Assembly (NCBI GenBank): GCA_016699445.1
Contig: CP064976.1
Span: forward strand, 62,001-126,000
DNA: 64,000 nucleotides
From: Deltaproteobacteria bacterium
GTDB taxonomy: Bacteria; UBA10199; JACPAL01; GCA-016699445
Reading direction: 5' to 3'
In this document: positions 1 through 12,800 of the stretch, piece after piece
Position numbering within the stretch: the first letter of the stretch is position 1
How the letters are laid out: the number at the start of each line of letters is the position of its first letter
Program-made: the position numbers and the translations under genes
Notes under the pieces: model-generated
What the model was told of the DNA's origin: nothing
Seen by the model: only the letters and a program-made list of their open reading frames with translations
Database searches by the model: none

Positions 1-3000
1 CCGTCGGCATGAACATTAGTGGACATTAAATCACCTGATCGCAGGATAGCGCTAAAGGTACCCGCATGACCTGATGGGTCTAAGCGTGTACTTTGCCGTG
101 TTATTGTAAGCCTAGCAGGAACGGATACTGAAATAGGATCAGTAAATGTCTGAACAGGAATCCCTCCACCACCACTACCAAAACCACCACCTCCACCTAG
201 CTCTAAAGTCAGACAGGCACGCATATCAACCCAAGGAGATTCAAAGGCATAAGTAATTAACCAGTCGTTAGTTGCCACCCCTCCCAAATCAAACCGATAA
301 GGAAGATCGACAATTCCACTCCCACCTGCTCGCCATAAAAAATCGCTGCTACCGACTAACGATCGCAAAGTTCCATCATTCGGAAGATTTTCTCCCGTGT
401 CTCCATGCAACTCAGAAATTCTAGCTCTAAGAGACGTATCCAAAGTCTGTTGTTCCAAACGTACCGTCACATCCTGATGCACAATCTCTGGATTCCCAAT
501 GTCCATTCCCACCGCTTGCAAACGAATGACATAATCTCGATTCACAGGAAGAATAAGGCCGCTGTCTCCGGACCCATCCCACACCACATCTCCCGAACGC
601 ATCACACGATCGGCAAAAAGTGTTTTTTGCAAAACTCCACCGGCATCGGGATTACCCTGATAGACTTCCAAAGTCACACGCGCGAGTTTGGTTAAACTAA
701 AACTGAGAGACGAACTTTCAGGAGCCAGCCCAGAAAAACTTAAAGGACGAATAACATCAGGACTCGCTGAAAATGTATTGATCGATAAAATATCGCTGGC
801 CGCAAAACCAACACCCACAGTGACTGACTGACTTTCATCGAGAGCAGTCCCCGTCCCATCAACTCCGACAGCAGAAAGGCGCACACGATACACGCCTCCA
901 TTCACATTCCGGCCTAAAGTATTACGACCATCCCACACAAATGTATAATCTCCAACCGAGCGATTATTGAAAGAATAACTGGCAACCACAGAACCCAAAG
1001 TACTGCCTACCATTTGATAAATACTGATATTGATATTCGAAGTTTCATTTTCCAAACGATACCGAAGTGTTGTCGTTGGCTGACTTCTTGAAATTTCGGA
1101 ATTGGAAAGGCCAACGTTACTCAAAGCGGGTCCACGGTAGCGGGGATTTGAAGGATTGTTGATATCAAAAGGATTAGAGGGATCAAAAGGATCACCGGCC
1201 ACAGGATTACGCACGGTCACAGTCACTAAATCATAATTTACTTTTCCCACCGTATTGCCGTTGCTATCTAATGCCTTCAAAAGAAGTGTGTAATCACCAT
1301 TAGGTAGAGATGTTTGAGTATTCCAAATCCCCAATAATCCATGTTGAATAGGTCGTGTGGAGACATTAGAATTTGGATAATTTGCATCGTTGGGTTCATT
1401 GTCAGAGTTTGTCGGTGATTGATTAATCAGCGGAACAGGAACGGGACGCCATGCAGAACCCACATTTCCTACTGTGACAACGTCTTCTGCCGGTAAAGTA
1501 TTCCAAACACCTGGACGATAGTAAAGCTTATAAGACCTAAAATCCGCATTCAGATTTCCCTCTCCAAAATTAGGATCCATCGCAATTCCTGAAAGAGCCA
1601 CCGCACCGTAAACAACAGGATATGTGCTATCCTGTTTATTATCATCCGCTGGCGTTTCGATTTCTGCCTTGATTCCATTCACCACCACACTCACTTTGGC
1701 CGTACTCACAAAACCATCTTTATTTTGCGCAACGATTTTCAAAACATAAAGACCCGTATCGAGAGGATGATCGTCATTGGTGGTGAGAGTGCCTCGAGAA
1801 TCGATACCATTCCATGATTCGTGATTGGCGCCAGAACTTCGCGAAGCTTTTTCCAAAATACGCGAGATGAAGCGCTCTTTATTGTCGTACAAATCCATCG
1901 AAATCAGAGCATTATCCGAAAGAGAATAACGAATCTCAACGGTATCATTCACTCCATCATCATTGGGAGTGAATAATTTAGGGAAGGCCAAAAGGTCAGC
2001 AATCTCTACTGCTTCAATAAATTGAAAAGGTGCATCTTCATCCCAGTCATGAACATTCTCTCCCAATGCGATACGAGAAAAACCACCCAGACGTGAACGA
2101 TAAATATTCAGATGATCAAGTCCACTGCGGCTGGAAAAAATTCCGTGATACAAATCGTTGGCAACCAATCCTCCTGACAACGCTCCAGAATCCCCTGCGA
2201 CCTCTAATGACCAAAGAGGCATGACACTGCCATTCATTTTCAACACAACGATCTGATTTTTGTTATTCTGAAAAAGAAAATCCGGATGAAGATCAAAATC
2301 AACATCTTCTACCAACAGAGGTGAAACAATTGAAACACCTTCTGGCGCTGTAATATCCAAGGCCAGCTGACGATCTTTGTTGATTCCTAAAATATGATTT
2401 GCCGATGTTGTAAAAAGAATTTCCGAATAAGCATCATCTGTCACATCATCAAAAACAGGAACACCTAAAATCTCCTGACCTGAAGGCAATTCATAAAACA
2501 CATTGCGAGTCCCACTACCCTCCCAATGGTAGAGTCTATTTCCAGAAGCGACAAACAGATCATTCAAGCCGTCATTGTCCGGATCTCCAGCGATCACATG
2601 CCCAGGCGCCCCCAGAGTCCCCGAGAAAGCATCGATAGAATGAAAATCCCTTCGATAGGCATAAGCTCCCGAAGCTGTCCCATAAATAATATCCAAACTC
2701 GAATCATGATTGATATCCGCAATGAGCGGTGTCTCCGTAATATCCCGATGAGGGAGATCAAAGCGCCACTCCATAAGCTCTGTTCCATTGCCACGAAACA
2801 CATGGAAACGCAGCGCATGCGAAGAGTCCTCAGAAACGGCGAGCACGTCCTCCTGCAAATCAGCATCAACATCTTGAAGTCGCGGCACATAAGAAAACAC
2901 GCGTCCGGTGCTGCTCAAATCGACAGGCCAGCCAGCGATCACAGTTCCCTTCTTATCCCACGCATAGAGCTTTCCATCAGACGAAGCGGTGACGCGTTCA

Positions 3001-3113
3001 ACCACAGGGGTCGCATTGATTTGTCCTACCTGCCTACCTGCTCCGGACACCGCATAAATTGAAGTGAACAAAGCCAGACTCGTTAGGCATCCTATTTTTA
3101 AAAACTTCTTCAT
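1..3113 (-). CDS. Secreted FG-GAP/FlgD-Ig repeat protein, C-terminus beyond window
   Basis: An open frame runs leftward from an ATG at 3113 to the window edge without a stop (over 1030 residues), so the C-terminus is missing. The N-terminus is a signal peptide (MKKFLKIGCLTSLALFTSIY). Residues about 30-360 hold FG-GAP/VCBS-like blades with Asp-rich loops (DVDADLQED, DINHDSSLD, DPDNDGLND). Then come three FlgD-Ig-like domains, each with a W(N/D)G turn and a Y-V/I-hydrophobic end strand: FTPNDDGVND...WNGIDSRG near 1800-1980, WDGRNTLGR near 925 and WDGSGDSG near 570. A Gly-rich stretch lies near 160-200. Such proteins are exported surface or adhesion proteins; the substrate is unknown. It lies just downstream of the RHS locus in the same orientation. 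Confidence 0.8.
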   Translation of the reverse strand, partial: MKKFLKIGCLTSLALFTSIYAVSGAGRQVGQINATPVVERVTASSDGKLYAWDKKGTVIAGWPVDLSSTGRVFSYVPRLQDVDADLQEDVLAVSEDSSHALRFHVFRGNGTELMEWRFDLPHRDITETPLIADINHDSSLDIIYGTASGAYAYRRDFHSIDAFSGTLGAPGHVIAGDPDNDGLNDLFVASGNRLYHWEGSGTRNVFYELPSGQEILGVPVFDDVTDDAYSEILFTTSANHILGINKDRQLALDITAPEGVSIVSPLLVEDVDFDLHPDFLFQNNKNQIVVLKMNGSVMPLWSLEVAGDSGALSGGLVANDLYHGIFSSRSGLDHLNIYRSRLGGFSRIALGENVHDWDEDAPFQFIEAVEIADLLAFPKLFTPNDDGVNDTVEIRYSLSDNALISMDLYDNKERFISRILEKASRSSGANHESWNGIDSRGTLTTNDDHPLDTGLYVLKIVAQNKDGFVSTAKVSVVVNGIKAEIETPADDNKQDSTYPVVYGAVALSGIAMDPNFGEGNLNADFRSYKLYYRPGVWNTLPAEDVVTVGNVGSAWRPVPVPLINQSPTNSDNEPNDANYPNSNVSTRPIQHGLLGIWNTQTSLPNGDYTLLLKALDSNGNTVGKVNYDLVTVTVRNPVAGDPFDPSNPFDINNPSNPRYRGPALSNVGLSNSEISRSQPTTTLRYRLENETSNINISIYQMVGSTLGSVVASYSFNNRSVGDYTFVWDGRNTLGRNVNGGVYRVRLSAVGVDGTGTALDESQSVTVGVGFAASDILSINTFSASPDVIRPLSFSGLAPESSSLSFSLTKLARVTLEVYQGNPDAGGVLQKTLFADRVMRSGDVVWDGSGDSGLILPVNRDYVIRLQAVGMDIGNPEIVHQDVTVRLEQQTLDTSLRARISELHGDTGENLPNDGTLRSLVGSSDFLWRAGGSGIVDLPYRFDLGGVATNDWLITYAFESPWVDMRACLTLELGGGGGFGSGGGGIPVQTFTDPISVSVPARLTITRQSTRLDPSGHAGTFSAILRSGDLMSTNVHAD

Positions 3114-3126
3114 GTGTTTCTGTTCC

Positions 3127-3550
3127 CTATACCTTGCGCCTAAAAGTCACGGTAATGCTTGTAAAAGTCAGTGTAAGATCATCTCCTGAAAGGACAAATC
3201 TTGCTGTCGTCGGCGTTGCAAGTGACGGATCGAAAACGATGTCGCTTCCGTGAATGGCAAAGAGCCCATCAAAAATCGTCGTCTCCCTTTGATCTGCAGC
3301 CACTGCGACGAACGCATATTCAAAACCATTGATATGTAATTCATCATAAGCAATCCGACCGGTGGTCTCGGTGACTTCCCAATTTCCCGTCAATCCTGAC
3401 GGAGCTAAATCTGTTTCAGAAGCAGGATTGGACCTCCGGGAGGGGCGTTAAGATGAACAGTCTGACTTCCACCACAGCCCGAAGAGCCATTGAAAAACGG
3501 CATCGATAAAATTCCTAGGATCAGAACCACTAAAGTTAGTTTTTTTTCAT
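3127..3550 (-). CDS. Small putative lipoprotein, frame broken twice
   Basis: No single frame covers this gene, but three pieces join into one plausible protein of about 141 residues. ATG at 3550 is followed by eight A and then an immediate stop; one more A gives a signal peptide MKKKLTLVVLILGILSMPFF ending in a lipobox-like SSGCGG. A second one-base gap near 3426-3445 connects it to a beta-rich domain (LTGNWEVTETTGRIAYDE...) that runs to the stop at 3127. The GNW start and the strand-rich remainder resemble lipocalin-like small lipoproteins, but I do not recognise a family. Either two homopolymer assembly errors or a decayed gene would explain the breaks. Confidence 0.45.
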
Positions 3551-3558
3551 TTTTTCTC

Positions 3559-3807
3559 TTATTTTCCAGGCAATCCAAATTCACGTTTTGCCTCTTCTTC
3601 TGAAATTTGTATAAACTCAGGAATTCCTCCTCCATGGCTTTCTGGGTATTTATAGAATTCTTTCCAATAACGATGAGTCTGAGGACACTGAATCAAAACT
3701 GTCCAATTAACTTCATCGATTTTAAGTTTTTTTAAATGAGAGCTAGCGTATTCTTTGCCGCGACTACCGCTTAACTGTACTATTGAACAACATGTGCATT
3801 TTGTCAT
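3559..3807 (-). CDS. Probable immunity protein for the RHS toxin
   Basis: This 82-residue cytoplasmic protein starts at an ATG that overlaps the RHS stop codon by four bases (ATGA), so it is translationally coupled to the RHS gene. It has no signal peptide. The sequence contains CPQTHRYWKEFYKYPESHGGG followed by IPEF and an acidic tail; the Cys-Pro-x-Thr...Trp...Gly-Gly-Gly-x-Pro pattern is reminiscent of the Imm27 family, recalled from memory and not searched. A short ORF directly behind an RHS toxin tip is the usual place for the cognate immunity gene. Function is inferred mainly from position. Confidence 0.6.
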   Translation of the reverse strand: MTKCTCCSIVQLSGSRGKEYASSHLKKLKIDEVNWTVLIQCPQTHRYWKEFYKYPESHGGGIPEFIQISEEEAKREFGLPGK

Positions 3808-6800
3808 GGAAGCATCCTCTTAGTTACATTTTGCAATTCATCTACTTTGAGATTGGGCAGTATAAATTCAGCAGCTCCTCCTTGAGTATACCCCCCATTA
3901 ATAAAACCAGGATTTGTCCGATTATAAGGCGATGCTAAGCCGCTGGTTGGTGTATCAAATTCAATGACTGTATAAGGCCCTGGTATCAGTGAGTTCGTCT
4001 CATCCCAAAGAGTGAGACGTTCTGCTAATTGAAGAGAGTTAGAAATACCTGCAATATCTTCCGCTGGAGTTACAAAAACATCTGCACTGGCAGGACCACC
4101 TAAAGTAGGGCTATTACTAAACTGAGAATTAATAACACGCGCAACCCTTGTTGGAAGTGAGTTATTAGATATTTGAACCATCCCAGTAGAAGGCAACTCC
4201 TCTCCGATAATCACTCCTCGACTTATAGAACGCTCTACAGTTCCGAAAGATTTTAAACCTTGAGTCATACCACTGAGAGCTTGCCCTAAAGGAATTCCAC
4301 TGGCTTGTTCTGTAATAGCGATGCATTGCAAATCACACCCAGTCTTCGCCAGCATCTCATCAACAAAACCAACTCCATGCGCGAATCCACCTAAAACACC
4401 ATTCGCCATGTTCCCACTGATATTAAATACATCATTGACTAACCCCAGTGTCGGATCGATGTAACTATTACCCGTATGAAGATTTAAAGTTTGAAAAACA
4501 TCCGCCCCCAAACCAGTGGGTGTCATGATAGGTCTGCCGGTAAGCGTTCCCAACCAGCTATTCTGTCCCCAAGGATTTCCGTAAGGGTTTCCCGCAGCAG
4601 AATTTCCCTGCGAAGAGGTCGTGTTGAATCCAAACGGATCAAGTCCATTGATGGGATTGTTGCGCGTGTAGGCGTAAACATTCACACCATCGATAAAACC
4701 CATCGGATCACGCTGCAGGAATCGCCCGATATTCGGATCATAATAGCGTGCTCGATAATAATAGAGACCTGTCTCTGCATCGAACGTATGACCATTAAAG
4801 AGGAAAGAGTTCCCGATGGCCGTGTGAGTGAGTGGAGCCCCCGATCCATCGGAGATGCTGACGCGCCCGTAGGCGTTGTAATGATAGCGTTCAACAACAA
4901 CACCGCTCTCATCAGAAACAGCCACGATATTTCCTAAAGAATCGGCATGATAATGATAAGTATGGCCACCGCGTTCCATACTCACAACATCATCGACACC
5001 CTCTCCATAGAGATACTGCGCTTGCAGGGCTCCGGAGGCATCGTGCTCTTCGAGAACTTGCGCCCCTTTATAGAAATAATGCGTCGTCGCCGCGGAAACC
5101 GTTTTCTCAATCCGTCTTCCCAACGCATCGTAACGATACGTAGCGATCACGGACCGATCTGATTTTCGTCTGACTTCCGTGATCAAAAAAAGACGCTGGA
5201 CGGAATCATAACGATGAACACGTGCGCGTCCACCGTCCTGAAGATCGGCTTCAAAGAGACGATTACTGGAGCGATCATAACCATAATTGAAGCCCGCTAA
5301 GACACGTCTCGCACTATCCACATGATTGACAGACGCCATCCGTTTGACAGCGTCATAACTCCATGTCGTTGTCGTTCCATTTTCAAAACGTCTTGCCGCC
5401 GGACGTCCCATGCCCAGATGCGTCTGAGTGATGATGTCTGTCGAAAGATCATTCTGAATGCTGTCCAATTGATTGATCGCATCGAATACCTGATGAATCA
5501 CGCGGCCTGCAGGATAGGTGAGATCCGTTTGATTCCCCACACCATCATAAGCCGACACCACATCATGACCATCTTGAGTCTCGCGTAAAATTCGGTTCAA
5601 TGAATCATAATGAAATTGGACATCAGAAGACGTTGCGCCCGTCTCATCTTCGACAGATGCACGTACAAGACGCGAGAGGCCATCATAAGCCATTACTTCT
5701 CTACCTTGAGATGCATGATCTTGAGTAATATCTTTTACAGTAAGCCTGTGAGCGGCATCATAATGAAGATCAATTTGAAAACCTTTAGGATCTTCGTAGC
5801 GAGAGAGATTGTCGTTGGTGTCGTAGGTATAACGATAAACACTGCTATCGGCTAAGTGCGTACGGACTTTTCGATTAAGATGATCATAATCAAATGTTGT
5901 TGCATGATGATTGTCGTCAGTCATGCGGATCAGACGACTGTTATCGTCGTATTCATAATCCGTATTGATCGTGCCTAACAAAGCACCACTACCCACTCCA
6001 TTATTTCTGAGTTCAAGTGAAGATCGAACCCGACGATTTAAAGCATCATAAGTATAATGTGAAACGTTCTCCTTAGGGTCAGATGTCGCTGTGAGATTGC
6101 TACGACTGTCATAAGAATAAGTACTCGTCTGACCCAAAGTATCGGTCATGCGGATCAAACGATTTAAGGAATCATAGCGGTAATTATTTTCGAAATCATC
6201 GAATCCACTTGCAGCGACCTCATGACTTCGACGTCGTGTCAGGTTGTTGGCGGCATCATAGGTATTGGATATCTGATTACCTAAAGCATCCGTAAATTGA
6301 ATCAATCGATTGAGACCATCGTAACCAAAACGGGAAACATGATTGTTGTCATCTTGAAGCTGGATCAAGCGACTTTGAGCATCATATTGAAACTGTGTCA
6401 CCACATCGCGAACACGTGCAAAGGACTCATTGAGCAATGTTTTTTGATTCACAAGAAGGCGATGTTGTTCGTCATGAATCAGATGTTCTTCCGCAAGAAG
6501 AACCTCAAGCCCTGTCCAACGCGGTGGCCCTCTCTTAGAAATAGACGAAACATCACCGGAAGGATCATAAGCTACGAGCGTTTGATCCAATGTCGGACTC
6601 ACGGCACGCAAGAGTCGATCAAAACCATCGTAATCATAATTCCAATCATGCCCTCCCCCATCACGCATGGTTTTTAAATTTCGATTAGCATCGTATTTCA
6701 AAAGAAAAGTGGTTGCTTCAGAACTTTCGAATCCGCGAATCAAGCGTGCGGGCAAATCACGATCATCATAATCGATCTTGATCGAGTTACCTTCAGGCTG

Positions 6801-9800
6801 AATCACACGAACGAGATTTTCATTTAGGTCGTATTGATATTCGGTGAGAACGCTGTGGGATGGAGACACATCCTCGGTCTTGCTCACCATGTGGTCCAAG
6901 CTATCATAGGCGAAACGACTTTCGACCCACGGATGCGTGGTGCTGACGACCCCGTCTTCGTTCCGATTTTGAACATGCAGGGAAACAAGATTGTCATTGG
7001 CATCATACGCGAAGCGCTTCTCATGACCGATAGGCGACGTTTCCGTCAGGATTTGATTTAAGGCATTCACCTCATAGCGATAAACATGACGACGTCCATC
7101 CGTGAACGACAGAGGATTACCCACGGAGTCATAGGTAAAATTCTGAGTGATGTTTTCGTGTCCCACATCTTGCGTGATCGTGCTTAGGTAGCCTCTTTCG
7201 GGTCCTCTAGTGAAATACTCATAGACGTCGGAAGCCCCGGAAGGATGCTCCACGCGCGCAATTTGGCCGGCATCATTGTAACGGAAACGCGCCTCCACAG
7301 TTTGAAGGGACGCATCCATCTGCCGCGGGGAAGGAAACGTAACTTTAACCAGATTGCCGGACGCATGGCTCGTGTCTCCGTCTCCGTTCAAATCGCCGAG
7401 CCCGACGGACACCGCTCCCAATAGAGCCGTCGTCTGAAGCGTCGTCTTATGGAGAGTGGCCGCCAATTGCGCCACACTGCCCTCTTGATAATCAAAATAC
7501 CGCGTCTCCGTGTAACGCGCCGGGGACGCATCGCCACCGTTGGAAGGCAAAAAGGTCGCATCGTTTCCTCGAGGATCGATGATCGATCTCAATTGGTTGT
7601 AGACGGGCTCGTACTCCATGACGATACGGATAGGATTGCCTCCCGAACGAGTTGAGTCCTTCTCCTTGACAATTTCCAAAAGATTTCCTTCGGCCAAACG
7701 AGAAACGCCAGCGCCTTCAGCGTACCAATACCTCAGGGTATTACCTTGAGGCAGCGTCATCGTCGTAACCAAACCATGACGATTATAGCGATAACGAGTC
7801 ACATAGCTGGAAGGGTCTTCGGAACGGACGCCTCGCGTGTACTCCCTCTTGGTCAGTGGATTTCCTTGGCAGTTAAATTCCCAACCCGTGAGATTGTCAC
7901 TTCGATCCATAACATCCGTCCGGTAAATAACGGTATCCACATCTGCAGCCGCGCAGCTCTCCAGAGACGCGACGTGATGATACGTAAAATGAAAAACACC
8001 CTCGTTCCCAAATCGTTGGGAAGACACGCGATCTTCCGTAGAATACACGTTTTCCAGATACGTCTGGCCTTTGGCGTTAGTCACGGTGAGAAGATTGTGG
8101 TTTAAATCGGCATGTTCCGGGGCAAAGCCAGAACTATAAGTGTAATGAACGGTTTTGCCGCTAGGAAAATCCGTCGAGACAGGACTGCGCACAGAAATGA
8201 GATCACGGTGGTCATCGTAGGTAAACACCACCTCGCGACTCGCAAAGTCAGTCACTTTAAAGAGAAGTCCGATGGACGTTCCGGATTCGTAGTAATGATA
8301 AAGGATCGCGCGGCTCAGCGTATCGGTAACTTGACTCAAGCGTTTTTCGGATACTCCAGCAACCATCGTATAGGAAAAATGAAGAGCATTGCCGTTGCGA
8401 TCCGTAATGTCTGTCACAAACCCGTCCGCATCATAATGGCTGAGCATCCCATGACGATCGCGAATGGTATATGTTCCATCGGATGCTTTCGTCAGCTCAT
8501 CGAAGAAGCCCGCTGGCGTTTCAAAACGATCCGAAGTCGCGTCATAGCGATAAAAATCATAGCGATCTTCACCATCGAAACGAGCGATACCAAGTAGAAC
8601 GCCGGCGGCATTTCGTTGTTCCACGAGACGCTTATCATAATTGTGATCCCAGTTGAAACCCATGGGCCCGAGGAATTGAATTCTGGAGCGGTACGTACGA
8701 CGGAATTCGTAATCCATACCAATACCCGGAATCTTCAAATCCGTCGTCATTTGATGAAAATCACCGCTATGCAAAAGAACTGGATCGCCCACATCGTTTT
8801 GATTCCGGTTATTGGAAGTATGCGTCTCTTGCGCTTGGGGATTGGGGCGATCGCTAGTTTCGGAAAAACCAGAAACAGAAGAAGGCGCTCCCGTACCATC
8901 CGGCAAAGCCGGCGAACCACCCAGGGCACCTCTAGGATCTATGGCTCCTCCAGAAAACGAACTGCGGCTCTGAGAAGCTACAGCACTCTGCACTGGCGAG
9001 GTCACTAAAGAATTTTTCAGTCCCGTCTGGACGGGAATAGATTGAGGGGCTGGATTTGAAAAAATAGTCGGCAAACTGACATGACCGATCTGAGCGACAC
9101 TCTCGACGGCACCCGCTTGAGCATGATTGAATGTGGAGACATTCCCATCCCCTCCCCGATGATAGCCCGGCTGGAAACCCGACGGAGGACGATCCAGATG
9201 CGTATGGCTGGGAATGCCGATGCCGAACATATGACGGCCCACCCACGAGAAAGCATCTCCGATTAGATTGAAAAAATTCTCAGCGGCTTGAGTCAAATCC
9301 CCACCATCGCTTCCTACGCCAACCGAAACACCACCGCCTCCACCGATCGTCACGCCGATATAGATCGTACCAGGCCCACTGCCGTTCCCACTTCCACTCG
9401 AAGTCGTAGACCCTATATTCCCCAGTCCACTCCCAGATCCTCGTCCCGATCCGCTCCCACCCGTTGAAAACACGGTCGTATAGATACCACCACCAACGCC
9501 GGATCCAGATCCAAAACCTGAGCCTCCTCCACCGGGAGGACAGTCGGAAACTCCAATCCCTAAATCGGGTGCATATCCGCTGAGACAAGAAGAAAAGAGG
9601 CCAAACTGATCGGAGAGTGCAATTGGGTTGTTGTCTACATAACCATAAGAGTTTAACGATGACTCAGCCGGGTCTTGGCTGAGGAATTCTCCAACTTCAG
9701 GATCATAATAACGAGCGCCGAAATAAATGAGACCACTTTCCGCATCCTGCTCTTTCCCGGCAAATCTGTACGACGTACCTTCACTTCCCACAGCCGCATT

Positions 9801-12800
9801 CACATTGCCAAAGGGGTCATAAGAAAAGGATTGGACGAGATCGCCGGATGCGTTTGTAACATATCGTGTGGAGCCTAGTTCATCGGCATGAAAATACAGC
9901 ACCGAACCATTTTCGTACTTAGCGATCCTTAAAGCTCCCGCCCATGCATAAGCCGCCGCAAAACTTCCCGATGCACTCAACTCCATCGCAGGATCCAAGC
10001 TCTCGCCATACAGATAATATTTTGTCTCTCCTTGGACACGTTTGGAAGTCCGCCTGCCCAGATGATCGTATGTGTAGGTGATCACGAGAGGCGGTGTTAC
10101 CCCATGAATCGACGCTCGCCCTTGACGACGATCATTAATTTCCAAGCGAATGAGGCGGTTTTGGTCATCGAATTGATATTCGTGAGTTAAGATTTCGCGA
10201 CCTTTAATGAATTCCCTGCGAAAATGGCGATTTCCAAAAGCATCGTACTCGAAAGATACGCGACGATCACCTTGGTCGACTTCAGAAAGTCGGTTTGCGT
10301 GTGTCGCATCCAACACATAATGTTCAGTTTTAAAGGCGTCTTCATAGGAGATCCGGTGATTATCTCCGTCGTAATGATACACTTGGGAATTAAAAGGCGC
10401 CGTTTCTCGTGCATGGAAATAATCAGCACGTACGAGGCGATTCAGACTGTCGTACGTATAGCCGATTTCCGTACCATCCAAGCGAATCACGCGTGTCTTG
10501 TTTCCTCGGGAATCATAGCGATAGGCTTCTCGAGCCAAGACGCTATCCCCTTTTTTCAAGGTAAACTGTTGGATCCGTCCCGAATCAAAATAAACATATT
10601 CCTGACGAATGCCGTTTCCAAAAGTCGCTGAAGCCACTAAATTTCCTAACGCTTGATAGGCATAGGAGACAATCACAGGCCCTAACGCTTCCCGCTCACG
10701 CACTTCCAAAATCCGTCCACGAGCATCGGTTTTGACAAAAAAACGCCGACCGTCGGGATACTCGACGAAAGCATCACCACCGAAACCATTCTTTTGATAG
10801 GAGAATGGATATTCGGACGTTAGAGAAAGCGGCGAAAAATGTTGGGAGACCTTACTTACATTTTCGGCAGCGTCATAAAAAAAATCGGATCGCCCGCTCT
10901 CGTCTTCCGCAGAGGTCAATTGTCCTAAGCCATGCCGACCATCGCCTTCTTCGTCGTAATGAAAAATTTTGGCCGGAACGTCACCGTTTACAATCCGTGT
11001 CACACGATTGGCGGAATCATAATCGATCGTCCTCTGGCGGGACACTCCGGATACCGTTCCTGAGAAATTCACTTCGTGGCTGTAAAAATTATTTTCAAAA
11101 CTACCGACCCGAAACCCAGAACCATCCGGATAATTTCTCGAAATTAAACGTGAAAAAGGATCGTAAACATGCGTCGTCGTCAAGCCGGTGGGGGTCAGAA
11201 ATCCGGTGAGGTTGCCAATTTGATCGTAACGATATCGTACCGCCTGACTCTCGCTTCCCTCGCCGCGATCCATACGTATCAAGTGACCTTCGCTGTCAAA
11301 ATATTTGGTCAGGAGAACATGTCCATTCTGAGAGACACTCACTGTATCCATCGGAATTGTGTGTCCCCAATGATCCAAAGAGACTCGGCTATAAACGTAA
11401 TCAAAAACTTCGCCTCCGGGTCGAATCACTTGAACTACGCGCCCTAAACCATCATAGACGAAACGCGTCGCACGGCCGTCAGGCTCTTGAATCAATGTGG
11501 GCTTTTTCTTCGGACCGTACTGGTACCGCCTCACACCACCGTCATTGTAATGCTCCTCAGTCAACAATCCCAAACCATCGAAGACGTCCACTTGGGTGTC
11601 ATCGGAGGCAGATCGAGAAACATCGTTCCAACGACGCCTGCGTATATTCTTCCCCGCAAAAGCGGAAAGCGCAGGCGGAAGATCTGCCCTTTCTGAAAAG
11701 AAAAAGTCGTCCTGAAAGAGAGACGAAGATGGGAAAGTGATCTGCGCGATTTGACCAAGACGGTTCCGATCGATCAACGTCGTCGCTCCGTTGGGAGTCG
11801 TCATGGAACTCATGAAATCAAGCGGGAGTTGGTACCCAAACTGAGTGATTTCCTGCCGGCTACCGGATGAAGCTGGGCTTTTTTGAATCTGGGCCAGATA
11901 AAGAGCCCTCTGCGCTTCGGAAAGATCGGAACAATTTTCAGGCGCACTTAACGAACGACAAAGATCGTAAATGAATTCACTTGTACGGTGCAACCCTTGA
12001 ACTTCGCGAATCCTGTTTCCATAACGATCATAACAATATCTTGAGACTTCCAGTGTATCATGCCCCGATTCTAGCTGAACCCTCCCGAGGGTAAATCCAC
12101 GCGGAAGTTGTGGATCACTAGGACGCCTTTCCGGATAAGACAAACGGCAACCCGTTTGACTTTGATCCAAAAAACGCGAGGTGACCGTCTCTTCGCGTGC
12201 GGTTCCGTCCGGCAGATTTACGGTCTTATTTTGTTGAATGGAGGAAACGTAATCCGTGTCCCCATAATAGGAAAAGTCGGATACTTTAGAGAGCGCTGAA
12301 ACGGTTCTTCGATGCACGCGGCCCATGGCGTCATATTCGTTCAAAACCGTCGAAGACACGCCATCGACGATGTTTTCTAAGGAACGAACACCCAGCACGA
12401 GTGTCGCTGGATGCGCGGCATCCCCAATGTTTTGAGTCTGCCACTCGTAATTTTCCCGTATCTCATGACCGTTAAAAGAGACTGTCTTCGAAGAAATGAG
12501 CATTTGGCCTTCCGTATCAGAAAACCCATAACGCGTCAGCGTCCCGTCGGTGTCGTAAACATCCGTATGCTCCCCAGTGGCCACATAATAACGTTGGTAA
12601 AACTGGCTAGGATCCCTCCGATTCGGAAATTCTGTGACAATCACAGCCTTGACGTCGCGATCCTGATAAAAAGATTCATAGCGAAAAACGGCGCCCGTCG
12701 GATAACTCACTTCCATCACGCTGTCAGGCTCTCCAACAACGACCGAACCCAAACGACGCTGCACCGGCAGATCAGAAAGGCTCATGCGATAATGGACTGC

